The notes beneath the pieces are model-generated. The model made no database searches and had not been told where the DNA came from. It saw only the letters and a list, made by a program, of their open reading frames with translations. The translations under genes were made by a program, and so were the position numbers. 64,000 nt of DNA from Candidatus Obscuribacterales bacterium (GTDB taxonomy: Bacteria > Cyanobacteriota > Vampirovibrionia > Obscuribacterales > Obscuribacteraceae): NCBI GenBank assembly GCA_019747875.1, contig JAIEQI010000055.1, positions 52,461 to 116,460 of the forward strand. The letters are read 5' to 3'. Below, piece after piece: positions 55,079-63,989 of the stretch. Each line of letters starts with the position of its first letter. Positions within the stretch are counted from its first letter, which is position 1.

Positions 55079-55451
55079 CATGCGAGCTTAGAATGCAGAA
55101 GTTGTGCTCAGGACCTTTCATTTTCCACCTTGTTCGTCGCGCGATTGTTTGATTCATTCGCAACGTGCAAACGAGTGCTACTAGTGCGTGGGGCAGACTG
55201 CTTTGGTGTAGAAGCACTGATCGTTTTCAGTTTGGATGCATGGATTGCAGGTGAAAGTGTTCGGAGCGCCAGCGGCACCACGCGCAATAAGTGCGGAGCT
55301 GTTCACCAGCAGCCTAGCTTTCGGTAGAGGTTTGCGGCCTTTTTTATTCTTTGGAGCTGAATTATTCATGGCGTTTTACCCCGCACTTGTTCGTCCTTCA
55401 ACTGCGAGAAGTCTAGGCGGAAAACATCAGGAAATTGTGAGGATTGCAGGA
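55079..55451. other. Intergenic region holding one candidate small gene
   Basis: Most of this 373-bp stretch is not coding in any convincing way. The only candidate is the minus-strand cysteine-containing small frame at 55181-55369. Longer plus-strand frames here have atypical composition. Confidence 0.4.
55181..55369 (-). CDS. Candidate small cysteine-containing peptide gene
   Basis: A 62-residue frame with ATG at 55369 and a GGGG site about 10 bp upstream. A basic, Lys/Pro/Arg-rich first half (NNSAPKNKKGRKPLPKARLL) is followed by a Gly-Ala segment and a Cys-containing second half (TFTCNPCIQTENDQCFYTKA), with a fourth Cys in VCPTH. The leader/core arrangement recalls ribosomally made peptide precursors, but no modification enzyme is adjacent. 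Existence as a gene is uncertain. Confidence 0.35.
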   Translation of the reverse strand: MNNSAPKNKKGRKPLPKARLLVNSSALIARGAAGAPNTFTCNPCIQTENDQCFYTKAVCPTH

Positions 55452-57329
55452 TTACTTTGAAAGGCTCTGGTAGAGGTCGATCATCGGTTGCTGGTTTAGA
55501 TGAATGTAGCCCTTGCCGGGTGAATCCAAGTCGTAGATAAGTTGAATCACCAGAGCAAACGTTAGAACGAGCGCCAGTTGGGCTGGGAAACTACGTTTGC
55601 CGGAAAGCCCAAATTGGAAGCCCATTATAAACATCGAAATACACGACGCCAGCATGAGAATTACCCATACGAAAGTAGGAATTCGGAAGTTAGCACCAAA
55701 AGCTACGCGTTTATTTTGATACTCCACCATTTCCGTTATGCCTTCGGAAAATAATGCATAAATATCGTTCTTGTCTCTTGCTGACAGCTCCTCCGCCTGA
55801 GCCCAAATCATGTTAGTAATTGCAGCAGTGCGAGCTCGCAACACTCGCAATTGTTCGGGATCAGCATAAACATCACCAATGCTCATCCTGATTTCAACAT
55901 AATCACGAAGCAAGGACCTCGTCAGGGTTCTGTATGGCTCAGGTACGAGCCCCGCGCGCATGTATGTCTTCTGGATGGCATTTACATCGCCCATTAAAGC
56001 GTCTCGGCGCAAATCAAAACGGCTTGCGGCCGCACCGAATGTGAGCGCGAGCACAAACGCCAGAAGTGCAAGAACTGCTCCGGACACTGCACTAACTGCA
56101 GACTCGGACTCACGCTCAGACAGACGGGAGCGGCGATATCCAAGCCAGTGACCTACCTCAATAGCGCCGAATGTCAAAAGTACCTGCAGTACAAAAATAC
56201 CCCATAGCGGAACAGACCCGAGGAAGTCACCAGTCTCATCATCTTGCAAAGCCACTTCGCGGGTCGATGGCAAAATGACGTCAGGTTTTGCGAATTGTCC
56301 TGAAGAAATTCCCTTTGTTGCCTCTGACAGCAACGACTGATCGACCGCCTGTCTAATTGGGACCAGCGTTTTTGTGTACCCGTGATCTTGAGCCCATTTT
56401 GCGCCCATATCCAAAATACGCAAACCTTCATCGTTAACTTGAAGGTCTACGTCAGCAAGCGACTTAGCATTGAAATTCGGATCTTGCTTTGCGGCAGAAG
56501 TGAGAGATGCGGAGGTGAATCCGAACTGTGAATCATCGATATACCACTGGTTGACCCGCTCCCGAGACTGGTTGAAAAATTGCCAGGACTGCGCCACGGC
56601 TTGCAAAAACTTGACGGCGGCTTCGCGGTGATTGGCAATGAACTTGTCGGAGACTGAAACCAGATACAACGCTTGGTGCGAACTTAAGACTCGGGCAGAG
56701 CCCTCTGCCTGAAATAGCGAAATATCAGGCTCCCACACGGCAATTGCGTCATATTTCCCCCACTTTTCGCGCCCGCCAGCAGCGACCATCTTCTGGATTT
56801 CAAGGTTATCGACATCAACATTGTTGACATCCTTTTCCGGATTGAGACCCGCCTCCTGCTCCTTTAGCGTCACTTCTCGATGACCAATAGTCCCGAAAGT
56901 ACACGCTATTGTTTTGCCTCGAAGATCTTTAATATCTTTGATCGGTGATTCAGGCGGTACCATAAGCGCTGCTGGAATGTAGTGCAAGCGCCCTAAAATC
57001 TTCCATTTTCCGCCTTTGGCTAGCAGGTTATTAACCGACTGTCCACTCGAAAACATGACATCAATACCGCCTGCCAACGCAGCAGCGACTTCCGGTTCGC
57101 CGTAGCTGAACGGAACGAACGTTGGGTCCAGCCCAAGCTTGTCCAGGAGATTCGTTCGCTTGAGAACCTCCACAATCTGCCCTTGCGTCGAGGTTGCGAG
57201 CTGCCATCCTATGCGAATCGGCACGCGCTGCTGCTGCGATTTGGCGCTTGGTATTAGGTTAGCGATTAAAATCGCGAGCAGCAGCAGACCAACTAGTGAC
57301 AGGACTGCGGTAAGGGGTTTCAATTTCAT
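55452..57329 (-). CDS. Fusion of NMT1/TauA-type solute-binding protein and bestrophin-like DUF4239 membrane domain
   Basis: 625 residues. The N-terminal signal anchor (LSLVGLLLLAILIANLIPSA) is followed by a periplasmic binding-protein domain (about 35-330) of the NitT/TauT/ThiY type (PIRIGWQLATSTQGQIVEVL, DVMFSSGQSVNNLLAKGG, KTIACTFGTIGHREVTLKEQ). The C-terminal 250 residues carry four membrane helices (LWGIFVLQVLLTFGAIEVGHW, AVLALLAFVLALTFGAAASR and two near residues 555 and 590) and the SRFDLRRDALMGDVNAIQKTYM pattern of the DUF4239 bestrophin-like family. The binding domain would face the periplasm and could gate the channel-like module. No permease or ATPase is adjacent. Confidence 0.8.
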   Translation of the reverse strand: MKLKPLTAVLSLVGLLLLAILIANLIPSAKSQQQRVPIRIGWQLATSTQGQIVEVLKRTNLLDKLGLDPTFVPFSYGEPEVAAALAGGIDVMFSSGQSVNNLLAKGGKWKILGRLHYIPAALMVPPESPIKDIKDLRGKTIACTFGTIGHREVTLKEQEAGLNPEKDVNNVDVDNLEIQKMVAAGGREKWGKYDAIAVWEPDISLFQAEGSARVLSSHQALYLVSVSDKFIANHREAAVKFLQAVAQSWQFFNQSRERVNQWYIDDSQFGFTSASLTSAAKQDPNFNAKSLADVDLQVNDEGLRILDMGAKWAQDHGYTKTLVPIRQAVDQSLLSEATKGISSGQFAKPDVILPSTREVALQDDETGDFLGSVPLWGIFVLQVLLTFGAIEVGHWLGYRRSRLSERESESAVSAVSGAVLALLAFVLALTFGAAASRFDLRRDALMGDVNAIQKTYMRAGLVPEPYRTLTRSLLRDYVEIRMSIGDVYADPEQLRVLRARTAAITNMIWAQAEELSARDKNDIYALFSEGITEMVEYQNKRVAFGANFRIPTFVWVILMLASCISMFIMGFQFGLSGKRSFPAQLALVLTFALVIQLIYDLDSPGKGYIHLNQQPMIDLYQSLSK

Positions 57330-57627
57330 AGCGAGTACATTATGACAACGTGACGATATAGACTTTTCCGGCGCCGGCTTAATTGCGCGGCGATCTGGAA
57401 AACAGTAGACCCTATTATGACAGTAAAGTTGCTACACCGCATGCTTAGCGCGCTACGCATTAAGCAAAGGACGGGTACGGATTATTAGGCTCCCATCGCC
57501 ACCACTTATGGTGACAAACGAAACTGCTGTAAACGCGATTCCAATGCAGTTATTTCCACCACGGTCATGTTCTTGCTTTCGTAAAAGAACGTCGGTTTGT
57601 TGAAGGATTCGCTAACTTCAAATCGCG

Positions 57628-58428
57628 ATGTTTACCAGATTGAACTATTTCCATTATATTCCAGACACTTCTGCTACATGGTCCCGAATAAAGAGGCCAG
57701 AGGACAGCAAAGCTCTGTCATACTTCAACGAGGGAGAGCGAAATAGACAAACGAGAGCAACTTTGATCAAATTTGAATTTAGCTTGAATCAGAAGCAAGA
57801 TACTACGAGGTATTCGCCTGACTTCATCGAGAATTTTACGGACAGGACCTTTAGAGGCAAACAAACGTTTGTTATCGACGATGTTGATTTCTCTTACGAT
57901 GACGTTTCAATTTTGCAATTCTCCAGGCATCTCCGCTTCGTCTGGCATTGGACAGGAGTCGGTAGCAGACCTTATGAAATGATATTTGCCACAGGCGAAA
58001 TGCCGATGAGATTTACGAGAGATGGAGCTGACGTCAAGGTTGAAAAATTCGAGGATACTGCATTTGAAATTAAGGTTGCCACAGCCACAGTAAAAGCGCT
58101 GGAATTAGAGCTTGCAATTAGGCAGTATTACAAAGCTCCGTTTAAGGCTTGTAAGGCAATATTTCCAGCCCTTCAAGAATTTGGAGATCAGATAGATTAC
58201 ATTCCCATTTTGCGCTGCCAGGTTGTAAGACAGTTGGTTGAAGGCAGAACATATGAGGTAAGGATTAAGGATGGCGGCATGCTTGCCGAACTTGTTTGCG
58301 TTCTTGATTTGAGGCCGGGTGAGGAACTGGATGCCATTTTCGGCACAACTTCGGGCTGTTATGCGCTTTTGACAATAACTGAAGAGGAAGCTAGAAAGAG
58401 GAAAGACAGGCGAAAAAAACAGATATGA
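57628..58428 (+). CDS. Hypothetical protein, mixed alpha/beta
   Basis: A 266-residue soluble protein. Two repeated strand-helix blocks (FVIDDVDFSYDDVSILQF and YEMIFATGEMPMRF; and a later LELELAIRQYYKAPFKACKA) suggest a beta-sandwich with a helical cap. The C-terminus is basic (EEEARKRKDRRKKQI). No signal peptide. The next gene starts about 31 bp downstream on the same strand. No family recognised. Confidence 0.5.
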   Translation: MFTRLNYFHYIPDTSATWSRIKRPEDSKALSYFNEGERNRQTRATLIKFEFSLNQKQDTTRYSPDFIENFTDRTFRGKQTFVIDDVDFSYDDVSILQFSRHLRFVWHWTGVGSRPYEMIFATGEMPMRFTRDGADVKVEKFEDTAFEIKVATATVKALELELAIRQYYKAPFKACKAIFPALQEFGDQIDYIPILRCQVVRQLVEGRTYEVRIKDGGMLAELVCVLDLRPGEELDAIFGTTSGCYALLTITEEEARKRKDRRKKQI

Positions 58429-58459
58429 CAGGCTACCAATCAACACAGTGGGTCAGATC

Positions 58460-58765
58460 ATGATAAGAGACCTTCCAATCGGCTGCCCGTGCTGCGGTTA
58501 CGATACCGTGCTCGAAAGGAATCAATATCACATCTGTCCAGTCTGTTGGTGGGAAGATGACGGTCAAGACAACGAGGACGCGGATAAAGTATGGGGCGGT
58601 CCAAACGCTGATCTTAGTCTTTCACAAGCACGCAAAAATTTTCTGCTTTATGGCAGGTTCGATCCACGGCGAAATGATCTAGTGGGCAAGTCCAAGCAAG
58701 GACATAAGCAGCTTCGCACATTCACCCTAGACCAAGAGGGCAACGTTATTGAATCTACTAATTAG
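58460..58765 (+). CDS. CPCC-type zinc-knuckle protein
   Basis: A 101-residue protein from the ATG at 58460 (a GTG at 58448 is possible). It begins with the CPCC family motif: GCPCCGYDTVLERNQYHICP, with a second Cys pair in CPVCWWEDDGQDNEDAD, then SLSQARKNFLLYG. The four cysteines likely bind zinc. Family members of this length are common in bacteria, and their role is uncertain. It overlaps no gene and is tail to tail with the next. Confidence 0.8.
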   Translation: MIRDLPIGCPCCGYDTVLERNQYHICPVCWWEDDGQDNEDADKVWGGPNADLSLSQARKNFLLYGRFDPRRNDLVGKSKQGHKQLRTFTLDQEGNVIESTN

Positions 58766-58789
58766 CGCAGGAGTGACTGATTGAACGAA

Positions 58790-59971
58790 TCAGCTGCAGT
58801 GTACCTTGAATCCCGGCATATCTCGTTTTGGTAGATGGATGTAGGCGGATAGCATTCTTGAGTTCAAAGGCGTTAAGAAGTGGTATTGCAAGAGCTTATG
58901 AATAGGGCTATCGGCTCTGTGATTTCTCAGCAGACCAAAATCCAGCAAGTGCTTCTTCAAACTTCTAGAAACGTGAGTCCGCACAGGCGTGGGACGAACT
59001 CCTTCATCTAAATACGTCGCTTTGATAAGCGACTGTAGGCGCACAAACACATCAGGTTTCGGTGCGAAGAAATAAACCCCAACTTGCCAGTGTCCAATAG
59101 ATTGGCCCAACTGAATATGCCGGAGATAAGCTTCCTGCAATTTTAGATAATATTTGACTCGGCGTTTCGTTTCTCTATTGCCGTTCTGCTGAGCTTTCTG
59201 AATTTGATCGAGAATTATATACTCCTCGTCCGAAAGCATCTTCTGAGGGATCGGTGCAGCAAGCACTAGCATACCGAATTCATCCCCTTGCAGACCGCTG
59301 GCAATGCGTTCGATTTGCTCTTGGCCAAACGTGTCTCCCGCACCACTCTTCAATAAAGCAATACCTGTTACCACACCGATATTATTCGCCAACGGCTCAA
59401 TTACTGTTCTGAGATCATCGGATGAGTAGATTCTTTGATGAATATCAATGCCATTGTAAACGCTATTCAATATGGACCTTTGAATGTTGTAGCAAACACT
59501 GCTCAGATTCTGATCCATCCCTTCGGGTGGCTGTTGGAGCGCCAAACCCATAAAATAACTCACCCCCACGGTGTTCCCGATTGTGGCAAATGCAATATAG
59601 GCTTTTTGGCTGCTAAGCCCGGTCAGAGCATCTTCCATCAAATACAGGCGCTTCGGCATTTGATTTGGATCTTGGTTTTGTGGCGGCTGTTCATTGGATT
59701 GCACACATTCTTCATCGAGTTCCACCGAGTTCAAAATGCCGTCAAGTTTAACGAAAGTAATTCCTGGGATCGGCCAACTTTGCAAATGCGCCTCATTTAA
59801 CGGATCTTCAATATCATTCAGCCGAAACTCTCTTATTCCTTTCTCAAAATCATCATCAGGACCTCCCGCTCCGACAGCAGTTCGACGCCGTGGAGGCGTG
59901 CCACCACCATCATTACCGTTATCGGCATCTGCTAATGGATGCTTATCTAGGCTTTCATCATCTGGCAACAT
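58790..59971 (-). CDS. Protein resembling the N-terminal part of HerA/VirB4-type ATPases, without ATPase domain
   Basis: A 393-residue protein. Residues about 120-370 read like the N-terminal part of HerA-like conjugation or helicase ATPases: KAYIAFATIGNTVGVSYFMG, RIASGLQGDEFGMLVLAAPI, YLKLQEAYLRHIQLGQSIGHW, QVGVYFFAPKPDVFVRLQSL, and an ending AYIHLPKRDMPGF that normally precedes the P-loop domain. Here the frame stops at that point (58790), and no Walker A sequence follows in any frame before the neighbouring gene. It is therefore a stand-alone N-domain or a truncated gene. Motif match is by eye. Confidence 0.5.
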   Translation of the reverse strand: MLPDDESLDKHPLADADNGNDGGGTPPRRRTAVGAGGPDDDFEKGIREFRLNDIEDPLNEAHLQSWPIPGITFVKLDGILNSVELDEECVQSNEQPPQNQDPNQMPKRLYLMEDALTGLSSQKAYIAFATIGNTVGVSYFMGLALQQPPEGMDQNLSSVCYNIQRSILNSVYNGIDIHQRIYSSDDLRTVIEPLANNIGVVTGIALLKSGAGDTFGQEQIERIASGLQGDEFGMLVLAAPIPQKMLSDEEYIILDQIQKAQQNGNRETKRRVKYYLKLQEAYLRHIQLGQSIGHWQVGVYFFAPKPDVFVRLQSLIKATYLDEGVRPTPVRTHVSRSLKKHLLDFGLLRNHRADSPIHKLLQYHFLTPLNSRMLSAYIHLPKRDMPGFKVHCS

Positions 59972-60018
59972 GCGTCAGCATAATTCCTGTTGAAATGATT
60001 GAAAAGAACAAGTTGGTT

Positions 60019-60369
60019 TCATGAAGTCATAGCAAGCTTAAACTCATTGAGCATCGAAATAGCCAGTTCAATTCGATCCCTTATTTCTGTAGGGGCCTCA
60101 AGTCTGATTGCATAAAGGCAGCAACCGTCCGCATGCGCAATTTTTAGTTTCGCCGTCAGCTCCCCAAAGAATTCATACTCATACCACCGACCATCATCAA
60201 CCGAAGTGCCGGAAACACCAGAGCTGATGGCATCCCAGTCAGCAGAATCGAAATCGTACTTGACCAACCGTCCCAATACGGTCAAAAATGGCTGCAGACC
60301 ATCCTCATAAACCCAATCCTCAATGATTTCTAGCGGCAAGGTGATACACCCCTGATCAGCTAATTCCAT
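60019..60369 (-). CDS. Small hypothetical protein
   Basis: About 116 residues from the ATG at 60369; an upstream frame to 60489 would overlap the ADP-ribosylglycohydrolase gene and begins with a doubtful hydrophobic leader. It is acidic with a beta-rich pattern (GRWYEYEFFGELTAKLKIAHADG). It lies directly downstream of the hydrolase gene on the same strand, with a 76-bp gap, and may be a co-expressed partner or immunity-type protein. Confidence 0.45.
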   Translation of the reverse strand: MELADQGCITLPLEIIEDWVYEDGLQPFLTVLGRLVKYDFDSADWDAISSGVSGTSVDDGRWYEYEFFGELTAKLKIAHADGCCLYAIRLEAPTEIRDRIELAISMLNEFKLAMTS

Positions 60370-60445
60370 CTTAACCCAGACTGATGAAAATGTTAGAGCA
60401 TTAACGAATCCGCGTAAGATGCAAACCACCGCAAGGGTAGTCCAT

Positions 60446-61384
60446 TTAGCCTTCTGAATTCTTGAAAAGCTTCTCCGCAAACTGTTCAATCAGATCAATC
60501 CTGTAAATCCGCTCAAGCCAATGTTGCGGTATTCCACTTTTCCCGTAGAAGGCTCCAGCCAATTGACCGTAGATCGCGCCGGTTGTATCTGCGTCATCAC
60601 CCAGATTCACGGCACGTACACAGCCCTCCTCAAAGGTACAGGTTGTGTAGAATGCCCACAAGGCTGCCTCCATGGAGGCAAGCACGAATCCCGTCCCTCT
60701 AATTTCCGGCGGTTGCTTATTCTTGAAAGACCCGCGCGCTATCGTGTCAATCCCAGGGTCTAGTAAATTTTGCTCCCAGTAGTTTTCTATTGGACAAAAG
60801 CGCTCTGACAACAGCGTCTTTTTATCAACACCACCGAGTGCACCGACCATCAATCCTCCGAAGTAACGGCAGGCATCGATACAGCCACTGGCACCATGTG
60901 TGGTGCGCGAGCTTTGCCCACTCATTTCAATAGCCTCAACAATGTTTGAGGCAAAGAACATCGGAACAGGAGCCAATCGCATAAGGGAACCGTTTCCCTG
61001 GCTCAATGAACTCGTACTACCTGAGCAAGGATCGCCAGATTGAATGAACCGCTCTAAAGATTCTCTGACCGTATTTCCTATATCGAAGCAACTGCCAGTG
61101 CTGCTTAAATAGCCTTTCTTCCACCAGCGAACATATCGTTCCATTTGATCTTTCGCGTCAAATCCATCGCAACTAATTAAGCTGTCCGCAAGACACAAAG
61201 CCATGGAAGTATCATCCGTCCACTGGCCCGGTTGCAAACGAAATGGTCCGCCACCTGTGATATCAAAAACTGGCTGAAAGGAACCCGGCGGTCTAAATTC
61301 TACAGTCGTGCCGAGGGCATCTCCGCATGCCAATCCCAACAGGCAACCTAAGTACTTGTCTATAAGATCAGTTTTTTCAAGCAA
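60446..61384 (-). CDS. ADP-ribosylglycohydrolase (DraG/ARH family)
   Basis: 312 residues with the ARH signature set: LGLACGDALGTTVEF near the N-terminus, PGQWTDDTSMALCLADSLI (first D pair for Mg), a helical core with NGSLMRLAPVP, and LGDDADTTGAIYGQLAGAFYG (second D pair) at the end. The family removes ADP-ribose from Arg, Ser or other modified proteins, or acts on related nucleotides. The TTG start at 61384 has a weak ribosome site. The presence of a toxin/defence island in this window makes reversal of ADP-ribosylation a plausible theme, but there is no ADP-ribosyltransferase nearby. Confidence 0.9.
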   Translation of the reverse strand: MLEKTDLIDKYLGCLLGLACGDALGTTVEFRPPGSFQPVFDITGGGPFRLQPGQWTDDTSMALCLADSLISCDGFDAKDQMERYVRWWKKGYLSSTGSCFDIGNTVRESLERFIQSGDPCSGSTSSLSQGNGSLMRLAPVPMFFASNIVEAIEMSGQSSRTTHGASGCIDACRYFGGLMVGALGGVDKKTLLSERFCPIENYWEQNLLDPGIDTIARGSFKNKQPPEIRGTGFVLASMEAALWAFYTTCTFEEGCVRAVNLGDDADTTGAIYGQLAGAFYGKSGIPQHWLERIYRIDLIEQFAEKLFKNSEG

Positions 61385-61448
61385 GTGTCCAATCCATAAT
61401 TGTATTGAGCTGATTGCATCATTCAGAATTCCTATGGGCTCACATATA

Positions 61449-61667
61449 TCAAACTCCGATGCGATCAGCGAATAACTCTATACCATCGGGAGCATTTATC
61501 AACGCAACGACAGAAGGTGAAGGACTTACCGCATGGAAAATTATGGCTGCCGTTGTATTGAGATCCGGCGCCTCATATAGTGGATGATCGAAAGGCTCGC
61601 TAACAATTCCATCTTTTATACAAACGCAAGTCCCGAACTTTTCCTTCCAAACATCGTAGTTAATCAC
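61449..61667 (-). CDS. Small hypothetical protein overlapping the caspase-like gene
   Basis: 72 residues from a GTG at 61667 that overlaps the stop of the upstream caspase-like gene (61660) by 8 bp, which implies translational coupling. It has a compact alpha/beta pattern (CVCIKDGIVSEPFDHPLYEA, then TTAAIIFHAVSPSPSVVALI). No family recognised. Confidence 0.5.
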   Translation of the reverse strand: MINYDVWKEKFGTCVCIKDGIVSEPFDHPLYEAPDLNTTAAIIFHAVSPSPSVVALINAPDGIELFADRIGV

Positions 61668-63006
61668 CGATGCGGGTCCAACTCAGTGAAGTCTCATAGG
61701 TTCCAGCATCCCACGTAGTGGCGCCATCGTAGTATTGATATAGCGTTTTCCTGCCCGTAACGGTCTTTCCATCATTAGAGACGGTCATGTCCATTTGGCA
61801 TCCTGGGTTCGGTGGAATGTTATCCTTTTTCTTCGCATAGCAATATCCGTTATCCGTATGCACCGTATTGCTCGACCGCGCCACTCCCCTGCGAAAAGAA
61901 ATATCGCCCGGGCTCATATTAGCATTTGGAGGAACGGACACAAAAACGGCAGAGAGTTCGTTACTTGAAGAGCATGAAACTCTGACATGAGCTCCTGAAT
62001 CAGTCCGCCATAATCCGACTATTTTTCTCCAAATTTCCTTATCTTGCCCACAACAGGCTGGAACCTTGATTTTATTCGCAGGCACAGATAATTCCGTGTA
62101 GAACTGGGTGTCAATGAATGCATCTCCAGGACGAATGTACCTGCGGGATTTAAAGCTCTTCCCAATTTGCAACGATCGATCTTTAATCGTTGCACCAATA
62201 TAATCCAAGACTCCTTGAGGATCCTTGTTGCTCAACACCTCTGATTGAATTGCGTACTTTGGTCCGACTGCAGTTCCGCCATTTACACCAAGGAAAGCCG
62301 TCGAGAATGCTCTCATCATGGCTGTTTGATCTGAGTTTCCGGCGTAACAGCTGTGCAGAACAAGCTGCGCGCCTGGCAGCAGCGCAGAGCTTCCCTCATA
62401 GATAATGTCTTGTGTTTTGCACAACTGTTTCAACTTTTCCGGATCAGCACCAGACTCACTCAGCGCGCCAATTTCCTTTTCTAGTGCCACTACATCTAGT
62501 GCTGCGGGAGTCAGGTACTGGCTCTTATCGAAACCAAGCTTGATTCCGAAAACTTCAGAGTCCCTTTGTTCGACAGTTTGCAAACCATGCCCGGCAATCA
62601 TGATGAAATCCACTTTCCTTCCAGTCGATTTCAGATACTTGAGAAACTTAAAGAGATAAAGCGGATCATTCGGAGGCAACGTTATGACCATACTAACTGC
62701 GGGAATATGCCCAACTAATTCTCCAATGGCTTTTTCCGCACCATCAGAGCGCTCGCTCAACTTGGGTATAATCGCAATTCCGACGGTCTTCCCACTTCGC
62801 CCAGCCGGCATACTTGAGTAGGGATCAGGGGTGAACAATCTTGTAGTTCGTTCGAACTCTGGTGACGGACGATTCTTCGAACCATAAACTGGCGGCCCCG
62901 CATTGCTTGCTGGTGTCAGAAAAAGATACGTCAAAAGGGGAAGAATAACTAGCGCTACTAATGACAGGCGACCCGCCTGCAAGGCAAGAGCAAACTTTCG
63001 GAACAT
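61660..63006 (-). CDS. Exported caspase-like (clan CD) protein
   Basis: About 448 residues from the ATG at 63006. A membrane/signal segment (LSLVALVILPLLTYLFLTPA) is followed by a caspase-like domain: strand KTVGIAIIPK, His motif DFIMIAGHG (His near 140) and Cys motif LVLHSCYAGNSDQ (Cys near 220). The surrounding strands and the SAFLG-NGGTAVGP loop fit the clan CD fold. The C-terminal 150 residues are a beta-rich domain with a CC pair near KVPACCGQDKE. It is the second exported caspase-like protein of the window, but a different subfamily from the one at 51350. Coupled to a small gene at its 3' end. Confidence 0.7.
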   Translation of the reverse strand: MFRKFALALQAGRLSLVALVILPLLTYLFLTPASNAGPPVYGSKNRPSPEFERTTRLFTPDPYSSMPAGRSGKTVGIAIIPKLSERSDGAEKAIGELVGHIPAVSMVITLPPNDPLYLFKFLKYLKSTGRKVDFIMIAGHGLQTVEQRDSEVFGIKLGFDKSQYLTPAALDVVALEKEIGALSESGADPEKLKQLCKTQDIIYEGSSALLPGAQLVLHSCYAGNSDQTAMMRAFSTAFLGVNGGTAVGPKYAIQSEVLSNKDPQGVLDYIGATIKDRSLQIGKSFKSRRYIRPGDAFIDTQFYTELSVPANKIKVPACCGQDKEIWRKIVGLWRTDSGAHVRVSCSSSNELSAVFVSVPPNANMSPGDISFRRGVARSSNTVHTDNGYCYAKKKDNIPPNPGCQMDMTVSNDGKTVTGRKTLYQYYDGATTWDAGTYETSLSWTRIGD

Positions 63007-63033
63007 GACTCGCCACGGTTTGGGGAATTGCAA

Positions 63034-63557
63034 AGTCTAACAGTCTGATTATTCCAATTCAAGCTCTTCGAGCGAGTCGCTGATTCGATTTCGTCCTCGC
63101 AGGGATGAGGGAGCTACTAATTGACAAGGTCACCAACGCACTCGAATGCTTGTAATCGATTGAAGTTCCAACAGAGCTTAACTGCTCAATAGTTGAAGTT
63201 TCTTCCATTACTCAGCCTTGAAGTTGCCGGTTTGAGAGACCATACCTAATTGGTTTTTAGAAACTTGAATCTTTCAATGAATTGGATCCGCTCGCACGCT
63301 TTTTTAAGCTCTTAGTGAGTTCGAAGGTTCTGGACTAATTCGACACGTTAATTTCGCTGCTGAAGGCGGTAAGCCATGCTTGGAGGTTCATGCAGAAACA
63401 TGCTGTGGAGGAGAGCTGCTAACAAGGTTGCTAGCGACCGAGAGAACAGCGTCGTGAGCAGTGAGTAGGATTCCCAGTGGAAGCCCCCGAACTTAGTTGC
63501 TTGACGTGGCAAGCAGATCCATAATGAAATAGTACCTTAGACGAACGGAACGATTGA
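63034..63557. other. Gene-free region before the last gene
   Basis: About 520 bp between the caspase-like gene and the last gene. I see no convincing coding sequence, palindrome or RNA feature. It must hold the promoters of the two divergent genes. Confidence 0.45.
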
Positions 63558-63953
63558 ATGACTCGGAAAAAGTACTACCTTGAGATGCTCCTATTTGCAA
63601 TTATCTTACCTATGGTACTCATTCTGTTAGGAGTGCTTGCGATGTCCGTACTTGAGCCAGTACCAGAGTTTGGAGGTTACGCCCAAGAATGGTCGCGCAA
63701 GGTTCGTGGTGTGATCTCAGTTGTCTTGGTTGTAATAGCGTTCAAATGTGCTCGGATACACAATCATGCACAGGGGAGTTCAAGGTTCTGGCTTGGCAAA
63801 GTTGCAACCGGTGATTCCGGCGTGCAAAGACTCGCCCAGTCCATTGTCTTAGCTTTTCTGGTGTATTCAGCAGCCAACATAGTAAGTGCTTTACTAATAT
63901 ATGAGAATCACTACGGCGGCGGAATGATGTTCCCCCCAGCAAGTAGACATTAA
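63558..63953 (+). CDS. Small integral membrane protein
   Basis: 131 residues with three predicted membrane helices (LLFAIILPMVLILLGVLAM; VISVVLVVIAFKCARI; IVLAFLVYSAANIVSALLI) and short polar connections. No catalytic residues or family signature. A hairpin (GCTCCTA/TAGGAGC) lies shortly after the stop. The start ATG lacks a strong ribosome site. Confidence 0.5.
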   Translation: MTRKKYYLEMLLFAIILPMVLILLGVLAMSVLEPVPEFGGYAQEWSRKVRGVISVVLVVIAFKCARIHNHAQGSSRFWLGKVATGDSGVQRLAQSIVLAFLVYSAANIVSALLIYENHYGGGMMFPPASRH

Positions 63954-63966
63954 CTTGGCAGAAACC

Positions 63967-63989
63967 GCTCCTAATGACACAATAGGAGC
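63967..63989 (+). terminator. Hairpin after the last gene
   Basis: GCTCCTA at 63967-63973 and TAGGAGC at 63983-63989 form a perfect 7-bp stem, 11 bp after the stop of the small membrane protein. There is no U-tract, so it may be a weak terminator or an mRNA 3' end stem. Confidence 0.35.
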
